In this document: in pieces, positions 31,466-42,684 of the stretch
Numbering within the stretch: position 1 is the stretch's first letter
How the letters are laid out: every line of letters begins with the position of its first letter
Assembly: GCA_023052935.1 (NCBI GenBank)
Contig: CM041294.1
Span: 16,064,635-16,128,634, forward strand
Direction of reading: 5' to 3'
Length of the DNA stretch: 64,000 nt
DNA from: Piezodorus guildinii
Lineage: Eukaryota; Arthropoda; Insecta; Hemiptera; Pentatomidae
The notes under the pieces: generated by a model
Told to the model about the DNA's origin: nothing
Database searches by the model: none
The model's input: the letters and a program-made list of their open reading frames with translations, nothing else
Program-made: the position numbers and the translations under genes

Positions 31466-32300
31466 CAAGCTCCATCATTGAGAATATTCATTATATTAAC
31501 TTCATATACATTAAGAGGTAAGTTCTAAGACATAGCTTATTTTCTATGTCTTTAATCATTTCATTTGCTACTGATATTAATTTAATTAAGTATTGAAGTA
31601 ATGTATTATAAATATATATTTTTTGTGCCAATATTACACGGAAATTGATATCGCAATCCTATCTCTAATAGACAGGTATACACAGAGCGTATGCGCCAGT
31701 CTAGAAAATATTGGTGACGTTACCATGGTTACGAAATAAAGCTTTTACCTCTGCGAAAAATCGCATAACGCGCCTAATGAAGTTTTCACTTCAAAAATAC
31801 TTCACATCTTACTATTAAGACTCCAAATTCTAAGCAATCGAAACATAGTCGTAAGAAACAGAGCACTTGGGAGTAACCATAACACGGTAACAATGAACAA
31901 GAGGCGAAAAAGAGCCGCCATAAATGTCTGCAAATAATGTAGAGGACTTGAAGTGGTGAACTATTCAAAGCTGAAGCAGCTCTCGAGTTGAGGTAACAAC
32001 TTTCTGGAACTGTTGGAACGGAGCGAGCCCCGGGGAGACCAACTAGCCTTCCCACCTCCCACCCGGCAATTTACGTCCTCTTCCCCTTCTCGCTATCAGA
32101 TAATCAGCTTCATTTATCCTCACTGGCCCATTTTCAGGTGACGCTTAAAGATCATTCTTCTTCGGAGGACTAGATAGATAGATATTTATTTTATTTTCTA
32201 AATTTTTCTGGAGGTTTTTCTTAATATTAACACTTAAATGAGCACACCTTAACTTCCATTTGTTAATTATTTATTTTATTTCATAACCATTCACATCATC
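31466..32300. other. GC-richer unique interval, unassigned
   Basis: 31640-32150 departs from the AT-rich background and matches no other part of the window. It includes CGATATGCGCC-like CpG-bearing stretches and the near-palindrome GTTACCATGGTTAC (31724-31737), one mismatch from an X-box. A minus-strand frame is open at 31786-32055 but resembles nothing. Candidate conserved regulatory element or decayed single-copy sequence. Confidence 0.3.
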
Positions 32301-32303
32301 TAT

Positions 32304-32340
32304 CAACGTTTCGGGGTTGTTTGCCCATTCTTAAGACTTA
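32304..32340 (-). ncRNA. Degenerate hammerhead-like core
   Basis: Minus strand CTTAAGAATGGGC, loop, ACCCCGAAACGTTGA: stem II and GAAAC kept, the CUGANGA box altered to CUUAAGA. Confidence 0.4.
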
Positions 32341-32357
32341 TTTTTCTAAAAACACTT

Positions 32358-32360
<3 letters not shown>

Positions 32361-32423
<63 letters not shown>
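32361..32423. repeat. (TA)n microsatellite
   Basis: Pure TA array of about 60 bases. Confidence 0.95.
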
Positions 32424-32426
<3 letters not shown>

Positions 32427-32499
32427 ATTTATTTTTTTTAACATTATTGAAATCTACAACTGTACTTCAATTTCATGATCACGACACTCAAAGGGCGTC

Positions 32500-32860
32500 G
32501 ACCAGTCTCTAATCAGACAATGTATTCGGCAAATTTTTTGGCCAGAGTAGAATGTTCTTGACAAATTTTAGCTGCACAGTTTCTACTACTTCTACATGCC
32601 TTAGACTCCATACCTTAACAGCGTATAGTAACGTAGACGAAACAATCGAATCGAATAAGGCCATTTTAGTTTCCTAGGCATCACTATTTCTTTTTCTGAG
32701 AATTCCTAATACCTTGGCACTTGACATAGAAGCCCATTGAATTAAATGTTGTGCAGCCATTTGGAACTTTCCAGGCGGTGAGAATTATATCGTTAATCAG
32801 AAACAGAGTAGGAATCAGTGAAAGGGCTTTAAGGAAAAGATTGTCCTAGTAAGATTGTCT
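32500..32860 (-). pseudogene. LINE fragment, thumb/C-terminal region (second LINE lineage)
   Basis: Minus strand: AAQHLIQWASMSSAKVLGIL, a stop, then ETKMALFDSIVSSTLLYAVK and VWSLRHVEVVETVQLKFVKN, ILLWPKNLPNTLSD. F(D)S.V.S.LLY...VW......VE..Q..F.K..L is the arrangement just after the RT palm of R1/LOA-type LINEs. Two or more stops; catalytic core not included. Confidence 0.65.
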
Positions 32861-33147
32861 TGGCATTCTCAGCGTTGAAATTGAGCTTTGTCAAATTTCG
32901 TAGTTAGGCTAGAAGAATGGTCAACTGTTCGAATGCTTCAGACAAAAAAAAAAAGGATGAGTATGGTTAGTTGTTGATGTTCAATGGAGAATTGGAGGTC
33001 GTAATTTTTTAGGAGAGAAGATTGTGTTGAATAACCAGGTCGGAAGCCGTATTTGAGAAAATCGGAACAATAATTTATTTTTAGATTTTCTTTGGCCCTA
33101 GGTTTTATGGGTGTCAGTAACAGTAGTGCATGCCGATAAGTAAATAT

Positions 33148-35025
33148 TTTAAAAATTCTTCATCTTTTAATGATTTGTTTTCTAAAGTATAAAATTAAAC
33201 GTAGAGCAAGAGCGAGGTGGCATAAGACTAGATACCCAGCTGACAAATCTCATTATACTAAACTGACTAACAAGCTAAAATCAGAAATCCAAAAATTCAA
33301 AATACAAAATTTACTTAATTTAACTAAAAACCTAAATACTACTGACAAATCATTATGGACGACCACTAAAAAAATCCTAAACTTTAAAGACTGCAATCAT
33401 CCACTCCTTACCGATTCCAAAAGCTGGACAAGATCAGACGAGGAAAAAGCCCAGGTTTTTGGCCAACACCTTTTTAAAACTTTTATTCCACACCCAGATA
33501 TCCTTTATCCTGATCATCTTGAATGTATAAAAGCAGAATTAACTTTTCCTCTCCAAATGCCCCTCCCCCACCTAAAGCATTTCATCCTTCAGAAATATCA
33601 AAAAAAAAAAAAAAAAAAAAATTATCCAACATCATTTGTAGATTACCTCCTCGAAAAGCTCCTGGTAATGACCTAATCACCTCCTATATCTTAAAACGTC
33701 TTCCTCATAAAGCTATCCTATACCTCACCTACATTTACAATGCTGTACTTCGCACTACATATTTTCTCGACTCCTGGAAATTATCCATAGTTAAAATGAT
33801 TCCTAAACCCAAAAAGCCACCTGAAAATCCATCTTCCTACCGCCCCATATCTCTTTTGTGTATCATGGGTAAAATCCTAGAAAAACTCTTTCTGAAACGT
33901 ATATACCCCATTCTTGATTCCCATCACATCGTTCCTGACCACCAGTTTGGATTCCGAACATCTCACTCCACTATCCAGCAATGCCATCGTTTGGTGGACG
34001 TTGTCTCCTCTTCATTAGAGCGCGGATTGTACTGCACAGGAGTCTTCCTTGATGTAGAACAGGCCTTTGATCGAGTTTGGCACCCGGGGTTACTTTACAA
34101 GCTCCGACAATTTCTCCCTCCTACATATTACCTCATTATCCAGTCCTACCTCACTGATAGATCCTTTACAGAAAATCACCATGGTTCCTATTCTTTACAC
34201 AGTCTATACAGCTGACATCCCAACCCATCCTAACACTTTCCTTTCTACTTATGCTGATGACACGTGTGTACTATCAGTAGATAATGATCCAGTTACTACC
34301 TCCCACATTCTTCAATCCCATATCCGAGACCTAGAAGTATGGTGTCAGAATTGGAGGATAAAAATTAATTCCAACAAATCCCACCAAATTACTTATACCC
34401 TTCGTCGTAAACCTATGACTTCCTGCCCTTCAGTATCCTTTCATAACTCTCCTCTAGTCCTTGTTGAACAGATCCGATACCTAGGACTCCATCTCGACAA
34501 ACGTCTTACTTGGAATCCTCATACAAGACTAAAACCACAAGAAGCTACCCGAAGTTTCCGACTACTTCAACACTTACTGGACAAACGCTCAAACCTTCCA
34601 CTTTACTACAAAAGGCTCATCTATATTACCATCATAAGACCGATATGGACCTACGGAGTAGAGCTATGGGGCTCTACTAAACCATCGAATTCTTCTCGTA
34701 TCCAATCCTTACAATCCAAAATCCTTCGGAAAATCCTCAATTCTTCTTATTTTGTCACCAACAAACTCATTCATAAAGACCTTAATATTCAATATGTTGC
34801 TGACTTAGCCCGAACCAGGTACCGTTCCTTCTATGACAAACTCCATTCCCTCTCCAATCCATTAGTTTCAATCCTTGCTTCCTCTTCGATCCCTAGTTTA
34901 AAATATTTTTAGAGTGCTGCCACTGGGTAGTGTCTCTACATGCAATTCATGACATTTTTCTATTTTATCATCACATTTACTTGATGTATTTTTTTGTAAT
35001 CAATAAATATGTTATAAAAAAAAGA
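33148..35025 (+). pseudogene. Jockey-clade LINE, most complete copy of the window
   Basis: Order of parts: linker after the (missing) endonuclease, 33160-33590 (RRARARWHKTRYPADKSHYT, WTTTKKILNFKDC); a ~22 base poly-A run at 33600-33621 that shifts the frame; RT fingers/palm, 33640-34150 (RKAPGNDLITSYIL, SSYRPISLLCIMGK, FGFRTSHSTIQQ, FLDVEQAFDRVWH); a deletion of ~45 codons near 34180 that removes GVPQGSVLGP; then LYTVYTADIP, YADDTCVLS with both catalytic aspartates, WRIKINSNKSHQI, YLGLHLDKRLTWNPHTR, the thumb (TIIRPIWTYGVELWGS) and LARTRYRSFYDKLHS to a stop at 34910. A 3' UTR of ~110 bp ends AATCAATAAATATG plus an A-rich tail. Normally Jockey ORF2 is a single frame with endonuclease and RT; this copy is inactive. 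Confidence 0.93.
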
Positions 35026-35032
35026 AGTATAA

Positions 35033-35080
35033 AATGAGACGTTGATTTCTAAGTTGAAGAATATTACCTAATCTTATTTC
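35033..35080 (+). repeat. MITE terminus (solo end)
   Basis: ATGAGACGTTGATTTCTAA matches the terminal repeat of the MITE at 10012-10398. No partner end nearby. Confidence 0.5.
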
Positions 35081-35275
35081 CTATATATAGAAGTTGATTT
35101 CGGAAGCGAAACATGTAAAGAAAATCATAAAATCAATGAAAATTTAAATTTAATTCAATGATTTTCAGATAATCTAAGCTAACTTATTAGTACTTTGGAA
35201 CGGAGCATTTTCTCTATGTATGTTTAACAAATGCAAACACTTATTCTTTATGTATAAATATTATTTCGATTTTTT

Positions 35276-35935
35276 TCTTTTTTATTGAAATTTACAACTG
35301 TACAAAACATACATCAAGTAAATATGCTGAAATGTTATAACACATGAAATAAACTTGAAGAGAAACTGCCCATTGGCAGCACTCTTTGGTAGTGAGTCTA
35401 AACAAGAAGGCTTCGAGGCTATCTTCTTTTCAGACGCCTCGGAGGATTATCAGGAATTGAAGAGGAAGCAAGGATTGAAAGTAATACATCAGAGTGGGAG
35501 TGGAGTTTTTCATGGAAGGAGTGATACCTGGTACGGGCCAAATGAGCAACATTTGGAACATTAAGGTCATGGATGATTTTATTCGTGACAAAGAAAAGAG
35601 CGTTAAGGAGTTTGCGAAGGATTTTGGATTGTAAGGAATGGATACGGTAAGAGTTTGATGGTTTAGCAGAGCCCCAATGCTCAACTCCGTAGGTCCAGAT
35701 AGGCCTTATGATGGTCATGTAAATGAGTCTTTTGTAGTTAAGTGAAAGGTTAGAGCGTCTGTCTAGTAAGTGTTGGAGTAGCCGAAATCGTCGTGCAGTT
35801 TCTTGTCTTTTCAGTCTTGTATGCGGATTCCATGTAAGTCGTTTGTCAAGCAGGAGTCCTAAATAGCGGATCAACCGGGACAAGCGGAATATCATTAAAG
35901 GACACTGTAGGGCAGGATGTTTATCGAATTTCGAA
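35276..35935 (-). pseudogene. Jockey-clade LINE 3' part, tail to tail with the previous copy
   Basis: Minus strand from about 35895: IRYLGLLLDKRLTWNPHTRL, FRLLQHLLDRRSNLSLNYKR, MTIIRPIWTYGVEHWGSAKP, ILRKLLNALFFVTNKIIHDL, LARTRYHSFHEKLHSHSDVL and PPRRLKRR. One codon is lost in IH(K)DL relative to the other copies but the frame is open for 158 codons. The 3' UTR follows to 35276. RT catalytic box not included. Confidence 0.92.
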
Positions 35936-36375
35936 TTAAGAAGGAAAATTGACTAAATTTTCTAATTGCATGATATAGTCATAATATCGATCCCTGAAAA
36001 GCCCGGATAAACTGAAATGCAAACTTAATAAAAGCGTTTAATACTCTAATCGCGATATGGAACACCTGCCCCTAACCTCACGTGCATACTTTCATTGCTT
36101 TATGACTTTGGGTATTGATAGCCTATATTCTCAGACTTGATGGGGGGAAAAGGTAACATTTAATATCTTAAAGCTTCCTGAGTATACTACCTTGGATTAA
36201 AGTTATTGTAGTTTAGTTATTAAGTATTTTAATATTTATTGTTATTAAGTGCCACAATACCTAGTTCTGCCATAAAAACTGTTACAAAAGTTGAACTATG
36301 TGCATAATATAAAATGACCTTAGGATGGGTGCATTTCGAAGAATGACAGGACAAAGGCTAACTAACAAGTTCTCT
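35936..36375. other. No recognisable feature
   Basis: Nothing coding or repeated was recognised. Confidence 0.35.
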
Positions 36376-37150
36376 AAAAAATCTGGTCCGGGCAACACAC
36401 GACTTTCACTTACCTCCGTTTTTAGTTAAAGAATTAATTAAATGGAATTTCAATAGAAACATGTGTTTTATTAAAAAAATTATTGTATTATTATCTAAAA
36501 TAATCTGTTAGTTTTATCGACTTTTCATCACTCTCTATTAACTTTTAAAAGCTTGAGTATAGAATAAAAAATTTTCTAAAATCTTTAGCTTTCCGACGGT
36601 ATATCATACACGTATATTACTGCTCTTATGTTGAAAAACAAAAAATTGCATTAATTTTTTTCATCAGTGGTAACGAGATATTATTGTAATCTTTATAGAA
36701 TCAACAAAATTAAAGGTACTTTAGAGAAAGAAAATTTAAAATATCGTCATTTAAGCATTGTCAGACTATTTTAATCCAAATAAAACCTAGATGATGTCAA
36801 TGCCCATTAAATTTTGCATCGATATAGCGAGTTTAATCAAAATCGTGTGAACCGTTTTCGAGAAAATCGAAAAAAGGTGCAAAATGCATGGTATAAAGTG
36901 AATCATTTTGATTAAAAAGGTTTTGTAACGTCTCAGGTGTATATTTGTCTTAAATATGAAATTTCAGTTTTATAGGACTTACCGTTTCCGCTCGGGAGTT
37001 ATCACAAACACACTCACAGACCTTTTTGCGGGACTTGGTTATTTGGACTCAGGGGACCCTAAAATGTGTATTTCCGTTGAAAACAGGATTTCGAAAATTT
37101 TCACGATTGCAATACTTTCCCTTACTATATATAGTAAGAGAAAGTAAAAA
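36376..37150 (+). mobile_element. H-family element, near full length
   Basis: Starts TCTGGTCCGGGCAACACACG, subterminal ACTTTCACTTAC (36402-36413), and ends with hairpin CTTACTATATATAGTAAG and AGAAAGTAAAAA. Shorter than 19051-19945 by about 100 bp of interior. Confidence 0.85.
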
Positions 37151-37221
37151 CATAGCAGGTAGATGTGTAGTGCTCCTTGGCCGTTACACCAATGGTATTC
37201 ATCGATAATTTTTTTTTAATA

Positions 37222-37547
37222 ATATAATAATAATAATAGGCTTACCGAACCCGAAGGTTCCATGCCGATACCACCAAACTTCGCCTGCACAGACTCGTCC
37301 AATGTTCACCGATCAAGCCCAAGTCCCCGAGATCAGCCTTAAAGCCCCCATCGACGCTTCGGCCTGCCTTTCGGACGCCTACCAGTCGGTTCAGCGAATA
37401 CCAACTTTCTCGGAATCCGTTCCTCACTAAGCCCAACAACTTTACGCGCCCATTTGAGTCTTCGCGATGCTATCAACTCAATTATATTCACAGGGTACAA
37501 ACTCCGCAATTCCACGTTGTGCAACCTTCTAAACTCCCCAGTGGCTA
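37222..37547 (-). pseudogene. RTE-like LINE 3' end
   Basis: Minus strand: HNVELRSLYPVNIIELIASR, RLKWARKVVGLSEERIPRKL, VFAEPTGRRPKGRPKRRW and, in the next frame, DLGDLGLIGEHWTSLCRRS. A (TTA)n tail at 37222-37232. Same family as 30421-31028. The basic GRRPKGRPKRRW stretch is the C-terminal tail typical of these LINEs. Confidence 0.87.
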
Positions 37548-37770
37548 TAGATTTTTTTTAGCGATGAGAAAATGTTTACAATTGAAGGGAAATTCAATCA
37601 CCGAAATGATGGTGGGTACGCACACAGCTCTAAAGAAGCCCAGGAAATCATTAGATGATTCATATATAAATAAGTGGAAGTAAAATCAGGATCAGAACCC
37701 CTATTATATAAATAATAATAATGCAAATTAATTAGGTATATAGTTTTGAGAGAAATATATTCATACAAAT

Positions 37771-37773
<3 letters not shown>

Positions 37774-37841
<68 letters not shown>

Positions 37842-39115
37842 CTCGTGTCACAATCTTTGTTCGCGATATACTCTGAAATTACTGAACCAACTTTGATCAA
37901 ACTTCGTAAGTATCTGTTATTTGGTCCAACTTAAATGATAGGATAGTTTTTATTATTATTCTAAATGGTTGAAAAATATATTTTTTCTAAAACTTAAAAC
38001 AAAATTTGTTTAACTGTGGCAACACTGGTCCCTCAGTAACCTTCCCATATCTTCACATATGTGATTATTACTTGAAATATAACTGTGTGTTGATTGTTTC
38101 TATGCGTTCTTATTTATAAAATATATATTCACATTATAGTTTCCAGTTATTATAAAATGCATATTACTATACGTTTCCAGAAAAATTATAAGTACTCATT
38201 TGAATAACTTGCTATGAGTAATGAGTAGCAAATGAGTTATGATGATATACAACGGTTATGTTTAAAAGATAAAACGATGTTATTAAATAATTTGAATGGG
38301 GCTACTTGGTACTGGTATGTAATTGTAACATTGAGTAAATAAAATTGATATCTGACATGAAATAATAATCTTTTATTTGTCATAAACAGAGTAGTTCATT
38401 GCTATTCACCTGTATTTATTTTAAATAACCTCATTCAACATAGTCACTATCAACATCTTTCGTAATTTGTAGCAATTTTAATTTAAGTTATTTTATTCAT
38501 CAAATTGAATTCACCAAACCGCAAACAAAGATAAAGAAGTGTAGTTTTTGTTATATTTTTTCAATGTGTCTCGATATCAGAAACAAGATATTTATTGTTA
38601 TATTAGATTAATTATAGTAATAGGTTAAGTTGTTTTTAAATCACTTTCCTCATCAACCGCAATTCTAACTTTAGTCTAATAAGTTGCCATTTTATTCTGT
38701 TAAATATACTGTAATGTAATCGTGGTATATAGTCAGGTTTGCAACATAAATTTGATTGATATACATTGATCCAACGAATGGGCATATTTTCAATTTGAAA
38801 CAACTTTGATAAATGTAATTGTTACAAATATAATATTTACATTTCTTGAAAATTAATACGTCTTATAATAATGGAGTAGTTGTTGACCGTTTAGCCTAAG
38901 GTGGAGAAGTCGGTTTAGGGCGCAGCCACCAATAAAACACACCAGTAAGAAAATAATAAAATAAGTTTTTGTTATTGGTAGTTTCTTTGTTACCACATCC
39001 CCAAACAACTGCTCCATCATATGCGTTTTATAGTTACTACTCATAATCGCGTTTATGCAAATTTATATAAATACAAAATGAAATATTCGGGAGCAAAGCT
39101 GCGGGTTACAGCTAG
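37774..39115 (+). mobile_element. Non-autonomous Helitron (family Z), copy 1
   Basis: Inverse of the copy at 48560-49745. The 3' end reads GAGCAAAGCTGCGGGTTACA, GCTAG^T: a GC-rich hairpin-like block, then CTAG (39112-39115) followed by host T, the canonical Helitron ending. The 5' side begins in an expanded (TA)n array (37774-37838) followed by AAATCTCGTGTCACAATCTT. No ORF for Rep or helicase. An internal stretch (THMMEQLFGDVVTKKLPI when read on the minus strand) is conserved with copy 2, but so is the surrounding DNA. Confidence 0.82.
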
Positions 39116-39394
39116 TAAGTATAAATAAATAATTATTGAGCGTGGTATCTCTCAGACGGCCAATACATTGCAAAAATTTACCTTATATCTAATGAAAAGG
39201 GATATTTTAATTAAGGTATAGATTTATTGAAAAAAAATAATAATAATTACTTTTTAGTAGGAAAGAAATATTTATTTTTATTGAAATCCGTCTATAGTAA
39301 TTTACAAATGAGACCATCAAACAATGGAAAGAATCTATTATATTTTTATTATGAACGTATTATTCGGAACAATCTCTTCTTTTTATTTATATAT

Positions 39395-39790
39395 TTATTT
39401 ACCATAATTATATATAAACTATGATTAGAAAACTGTTACGTTTCGAGGTACTTCTTATGCCTCATCTTCAGATCTTTAAAAATCATATTTATTTCCATAT
39501 TATATCATAATATAGGTCATTTAATAATGTAATATTATTCATATTTAGTCCCTATATATGAATAATCCTGTCAGTCTGTTAAAATAATCTATTATTTCAT
39601 CATCACATAATAATTCCTTCAACATTTTGCTGCCAAACAATTGCAACTATCAGGCATAAGAAGTACCTCGAAACGTAACAGTTTTATAATCATAGTTTAT
39701 ATATGTTATGGTAAATAAATATATAAATAAAAAGAAGAGATTGTTCCGAATAATACATTCATAATTAAAATTACTCTTCTATAATAATAA
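39395..39790. repeat. Inverted pair of hammerhead-bearing Penelope-like ends
   Basis: Left arm 39395-39460 (GAACGTATTATTCGGAACAA, ACTATGATTAGAAAACTGTT, ACGTTTCGAGGTACTTCTTA) is repeated inverted at 39655-39765. Loop of ~190 bp. The left arm carries a full hammerhead-like core on the minus strand; the right arm keeps only stem II and GAAAC. Confidence 0.8.
39436..39475 (-). ncRNA. Hammerhead-ribozyme-like core
   Basis: Minus strand: CTGAAGA (39471-39465), stem II GAGG / CCTC around loop CATAAGAAGTA, GAAAC (39444-39440), then GTAAC. The inverted partner at 39655-39680 has CCTCGAAACGTAAC but CTGA is lost. Confidence 0.6.
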
Positions 39791-40559
39791 TTGATATAAA
39801 ATATTATCTTTTTATTTTGCAATCCATTTGTTCAACGTAAAATTTTAAAATGAAAATTGTTGAAAGTGCATTTTATATTTCTGTTTCTTTATCGTTTATT
39901 TAACTTGATAGTTTCCGAACTATCCAATTTTAAGATAAGGATCGGTTAAAATATTTTAAATAGGCTAGATATTTTAAAATGAAATAACATTTCACGACGA
40001 AGAAAATATCAATATAAAATGAGATCGGAATATTATTTTAATAAAATCATTTTTACTTCGGCAGTTGCGCACAGTTAAACTCATAAATAATTTTAAATAG
40101 TCATTGAAGTTCTCGCTGTGTAGCTTCTTTACAAGACTATTTCATTTTAGTTGTTTTATTTTTATGTGCAGTTGGAAATATCAATAAATAATAATTAAAA
40201 AACATACAAATAAGTCATTAATTTGTATTAATTAAAAAAAAATACTAATTTTGGTTTTTACTTTTGATTTACTATTTTTATTAATAGTGAGCCTTTGTAA
40301 GCGACAAAACAAATTACTCTCCTCCTCAAAAATTGAAGGCATACGTTTTCATAAACCTAAGATGAAAAAAAAAAAAACCGTTTGGCCGAATATTAAATAA
40401 ATACTAAATATATCATAAATAATGCAATTCGATAGAGAATTACGTTTCCTACAAAACGAAAAAAAAAAAAAACCATTGAAATCGGTTCTGAAATATCAGA
40501 GATATAGTGTTTTGAAGTTGGCAGTTTTTTTTTACTTTTATTTTAGGCCATTTTACTTT

Positions 40560-41250
40560 GAATTTATTTATTTAATTTTTTTTTTCCTTTATTTCCGGAA
40601 GCAGTTTAAATTCTTTGACGAACCTAATTAGTGAACTAATTGTTTCACTAGAGTCCTTCAAGCTCTCACTCAGCGATCTTGGTAGATTAAATTTATCCAT
40701 CTGTACATTGAATTTGGGGTAGTTATCAATTATATATTTTATTGAGAGAGGCACACTACAAAAGTCACACATTGGTTCAGACTGCCTGAGGATGAGATGG
40801 AGATGTGTGAGTCTGCTATGTCCGATGCGAAGTCTCGCCAAAGCAGTTTCCTCACGGCGATTACATCGCAATGATGTATTCCATGGATGAGGCGATTACT
40901 TGATATTTCTTAATTTATTGGTGTTGTCAACTCCTGACCACACCTGTTCACAAGCATTATATATCTTTATCGTAAGGTAATTTTTTACGTCTTCCTTGAT
41001 GTAAGTTGGGTGGATTTGGACGTTTGACAATGCAGCTTCTTTCGCAGCCCGATCCGCTTCTTCATTACCATCAATGCCCACGTGGGATGGAATCCACAAG
41101 AACACAAGTTCTTTTTTTAGTATTTTTAAATCTCCCACATATTTTCTTATCTTATTAATTAGTGGGTTATCAATGAAGATATTATGAAGGCTCTTAAGGG
41201 CAAAAAGGGAATCAGTGCATAGAATGACTTTTAAGTCATAATTCACTTTA
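40560..41250 (-). pseudogene. I-like LINE, RNase H and C-terminus
   Basis: Minus strand from 41246: VILCTDSLFALKSL carries the RNase H Asp; VFLWIPSHVGIDGNEEADRA and AKEAA carry the conserved His and final Asp. A stop near 40898, then in another frame LARLRIGHSRLTHLHLI, EPMCDFCSVPLSIKYIIDNY (Cys-rich knuckle) and FVKEFKLLPEIKEKKN. This order (RNase H, then a LRIGH/CxxC tail) fits LINEs of the I/Jockey group that keep an RNase H domain, which removes RNA from the hybrid. RT absent. A related 3' end lies at 42295-42420. Confidence 0.88.
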
Positions 41251-41529
41251 AAGTTTCTTGATGTGAAATGTGTTAAATTCGGCTTTTGTTTGTTAGACTT
41301 ATCTCTTTAACTCTTGATGTATTGTAGTTTGATAAAACGTATAATTTTTTTTTTTTTTTATCTTTGTAATTATAAATATTTTTTGTGCGACATTATTCAA
41401 ATTTTCTGTTTATATTCATGACCTAAAATTGAAAAAAAGGGCATTTTGGATGATATATAAGTAAATAATGCTTCGTTTTACAAATAAATATAATATACCC
41501 AATAATCGAATAAAATTGATAAGAAAATG
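41251..41529. other. Upstream remnant, nothing further recognised
   Basis: AT-rich; poly-T 41347-41359. Confidence 0.3.
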
Positions 41530-41866
41530 GTTGGTATATTACCTGGTCATGTAATGCAATATTATTACTGACTCTTTCCGAGATCAAGCTTACCAATGTT
41601 TTGATTATTTAATTAAATTTGTCTTCATTACAGTTTTCTAACCATAAAAATGTTAATAGAAAAATGCTGCAAATCATTTCACAAAGGTTTATTATTTTAA
41701 AATAACTATATTAGGGATGGTTAGGGATGGGATATAACTGTTTACAAAGCTCTTTACAGACAGTTACCCAATATGAAAAGCAATTAAATTATCAAAACAT
41801 TGCTACGCTTGATCTCGGAAAGAGTCAGTAATAATATTGCGTTATATAACCAGGTAATATACCAAC
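41530..41866. repeat. Fold-back repeat with 85 bp inverted arms
   Basis: Left arm 41530-41614 (GTTGGTATATTACCTGGT, ATTATTACTGACTCTTTCCG, AGATCAAGC) and right arm 41782-41866 (GCTTGATCTCGGAAAGAGTC, ACCAGGTAATATACCAAC). Loop about 167 bp. No target duplication was identified. MITE-like. Confidence 0.82.
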
Positions 41867-42089
41867 AACAAATTTATCTAGAAATAATACAATCTACCAC
41901 AATCTTGGGCAAAATGCTATAAGAAGTCATTCATTCCTTATGTACACTAAATAAAGAAATAAAAATAATGATTACAAAATAAATAGAAATAAATAAAATA
42001 CAAATAAGAATAAATAACCCTAAATAAAGATTAAAAGAAATAAATAATAATAATCTTGTTCACATTCATACATATATATACAATATTTA

Positions 42090-42294
42090 CATACTACCCC
42101 TGGGAACTCCGAATCAAACCCCGAGGCTAGGAGATCCCAGCGCCTCTCAGTCAGTCGCGTCACCGGTCTAATAAGCCAGTGAAGACAGAGAGGGCGCTAG
42201 AGACACAGACTCTCAGGCATGAGTGGAGAAGCTGGCCATTGCCAGCACTCAGCATTGCTTAGTTATAAGAGGTCTCTAGGCCACTGCCTTATGA
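42090..42294. repeat. GC-rich insert, possible tRNA-like SINE
   Basis: On the minus strand GGGGTTTGATTCGGAGTTCC resembles a B box with GACCGGTGACGCGACTGAC upstream. It abuts the I-like LINE 3' end. The tRNA interpretation is weak. Confidence 0.3.
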
Positions 42295-42420
42295 AACAAT
42301 TAGTTCACTAATTAGGTTCGTCAAAGAATTTAATCTGCTCCCGGAAATAAAAGGAAAAAAATAAATTAAATAAAAAAATATAATAATAAAAAAAATAAAA
42401 ATTGGAATAAATTCACAAAT
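42295..42420 (+). pseudogene. I-like LINE 3' end
   Basis: Reads (T)ISSLIRFVKEFNLLPEIKGK then stop, identical in family to the end of the 40560-41250 copy, followed by an A-rich 3' region. Confidence 0.75.
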
Positions 42421-42684
42421 TTAGGAGGTGTCAAAAAAATGAAATAAAATAAATAAATATAAAAAAAGAAAAAAAAAGAAGGAAAAATTAATAATAAAAA
42501 AGAAGAAAAACAGGGAGGAAAAAATCTAATTTCCCTACCCTTTTAAATGAATTGGTATTATACCAAATTTATTTATTTAATTTATCGGTATTATACCAAT
42601 TATAATGAAGGTTAATAATTACTGGTTTATTTAAGAATTTTTCAATGTTTGTTCTTCGAGACTCAGTTTGAAAAAACAGTGTTC

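Noticed and set aside
37774..37838. Origin or matrix-attachment role for the (TA)n arrays
   Set aside because: At least eight similar arrays occur, several at element edges; simple repeat expansion explains them.
38853..39044. Conserved small protein (MMEQLFGDVVTK) shared with 48640-48710
   Set aside because: The two sites are copies of one Helitron; DNA outside the frame is equally conserved.
42560..42600. Regulatory palindrome TTGGTATTATACCAA
   Set aside because: Short, AT-rich and repeated once nearby; expected by chance in such sequence.
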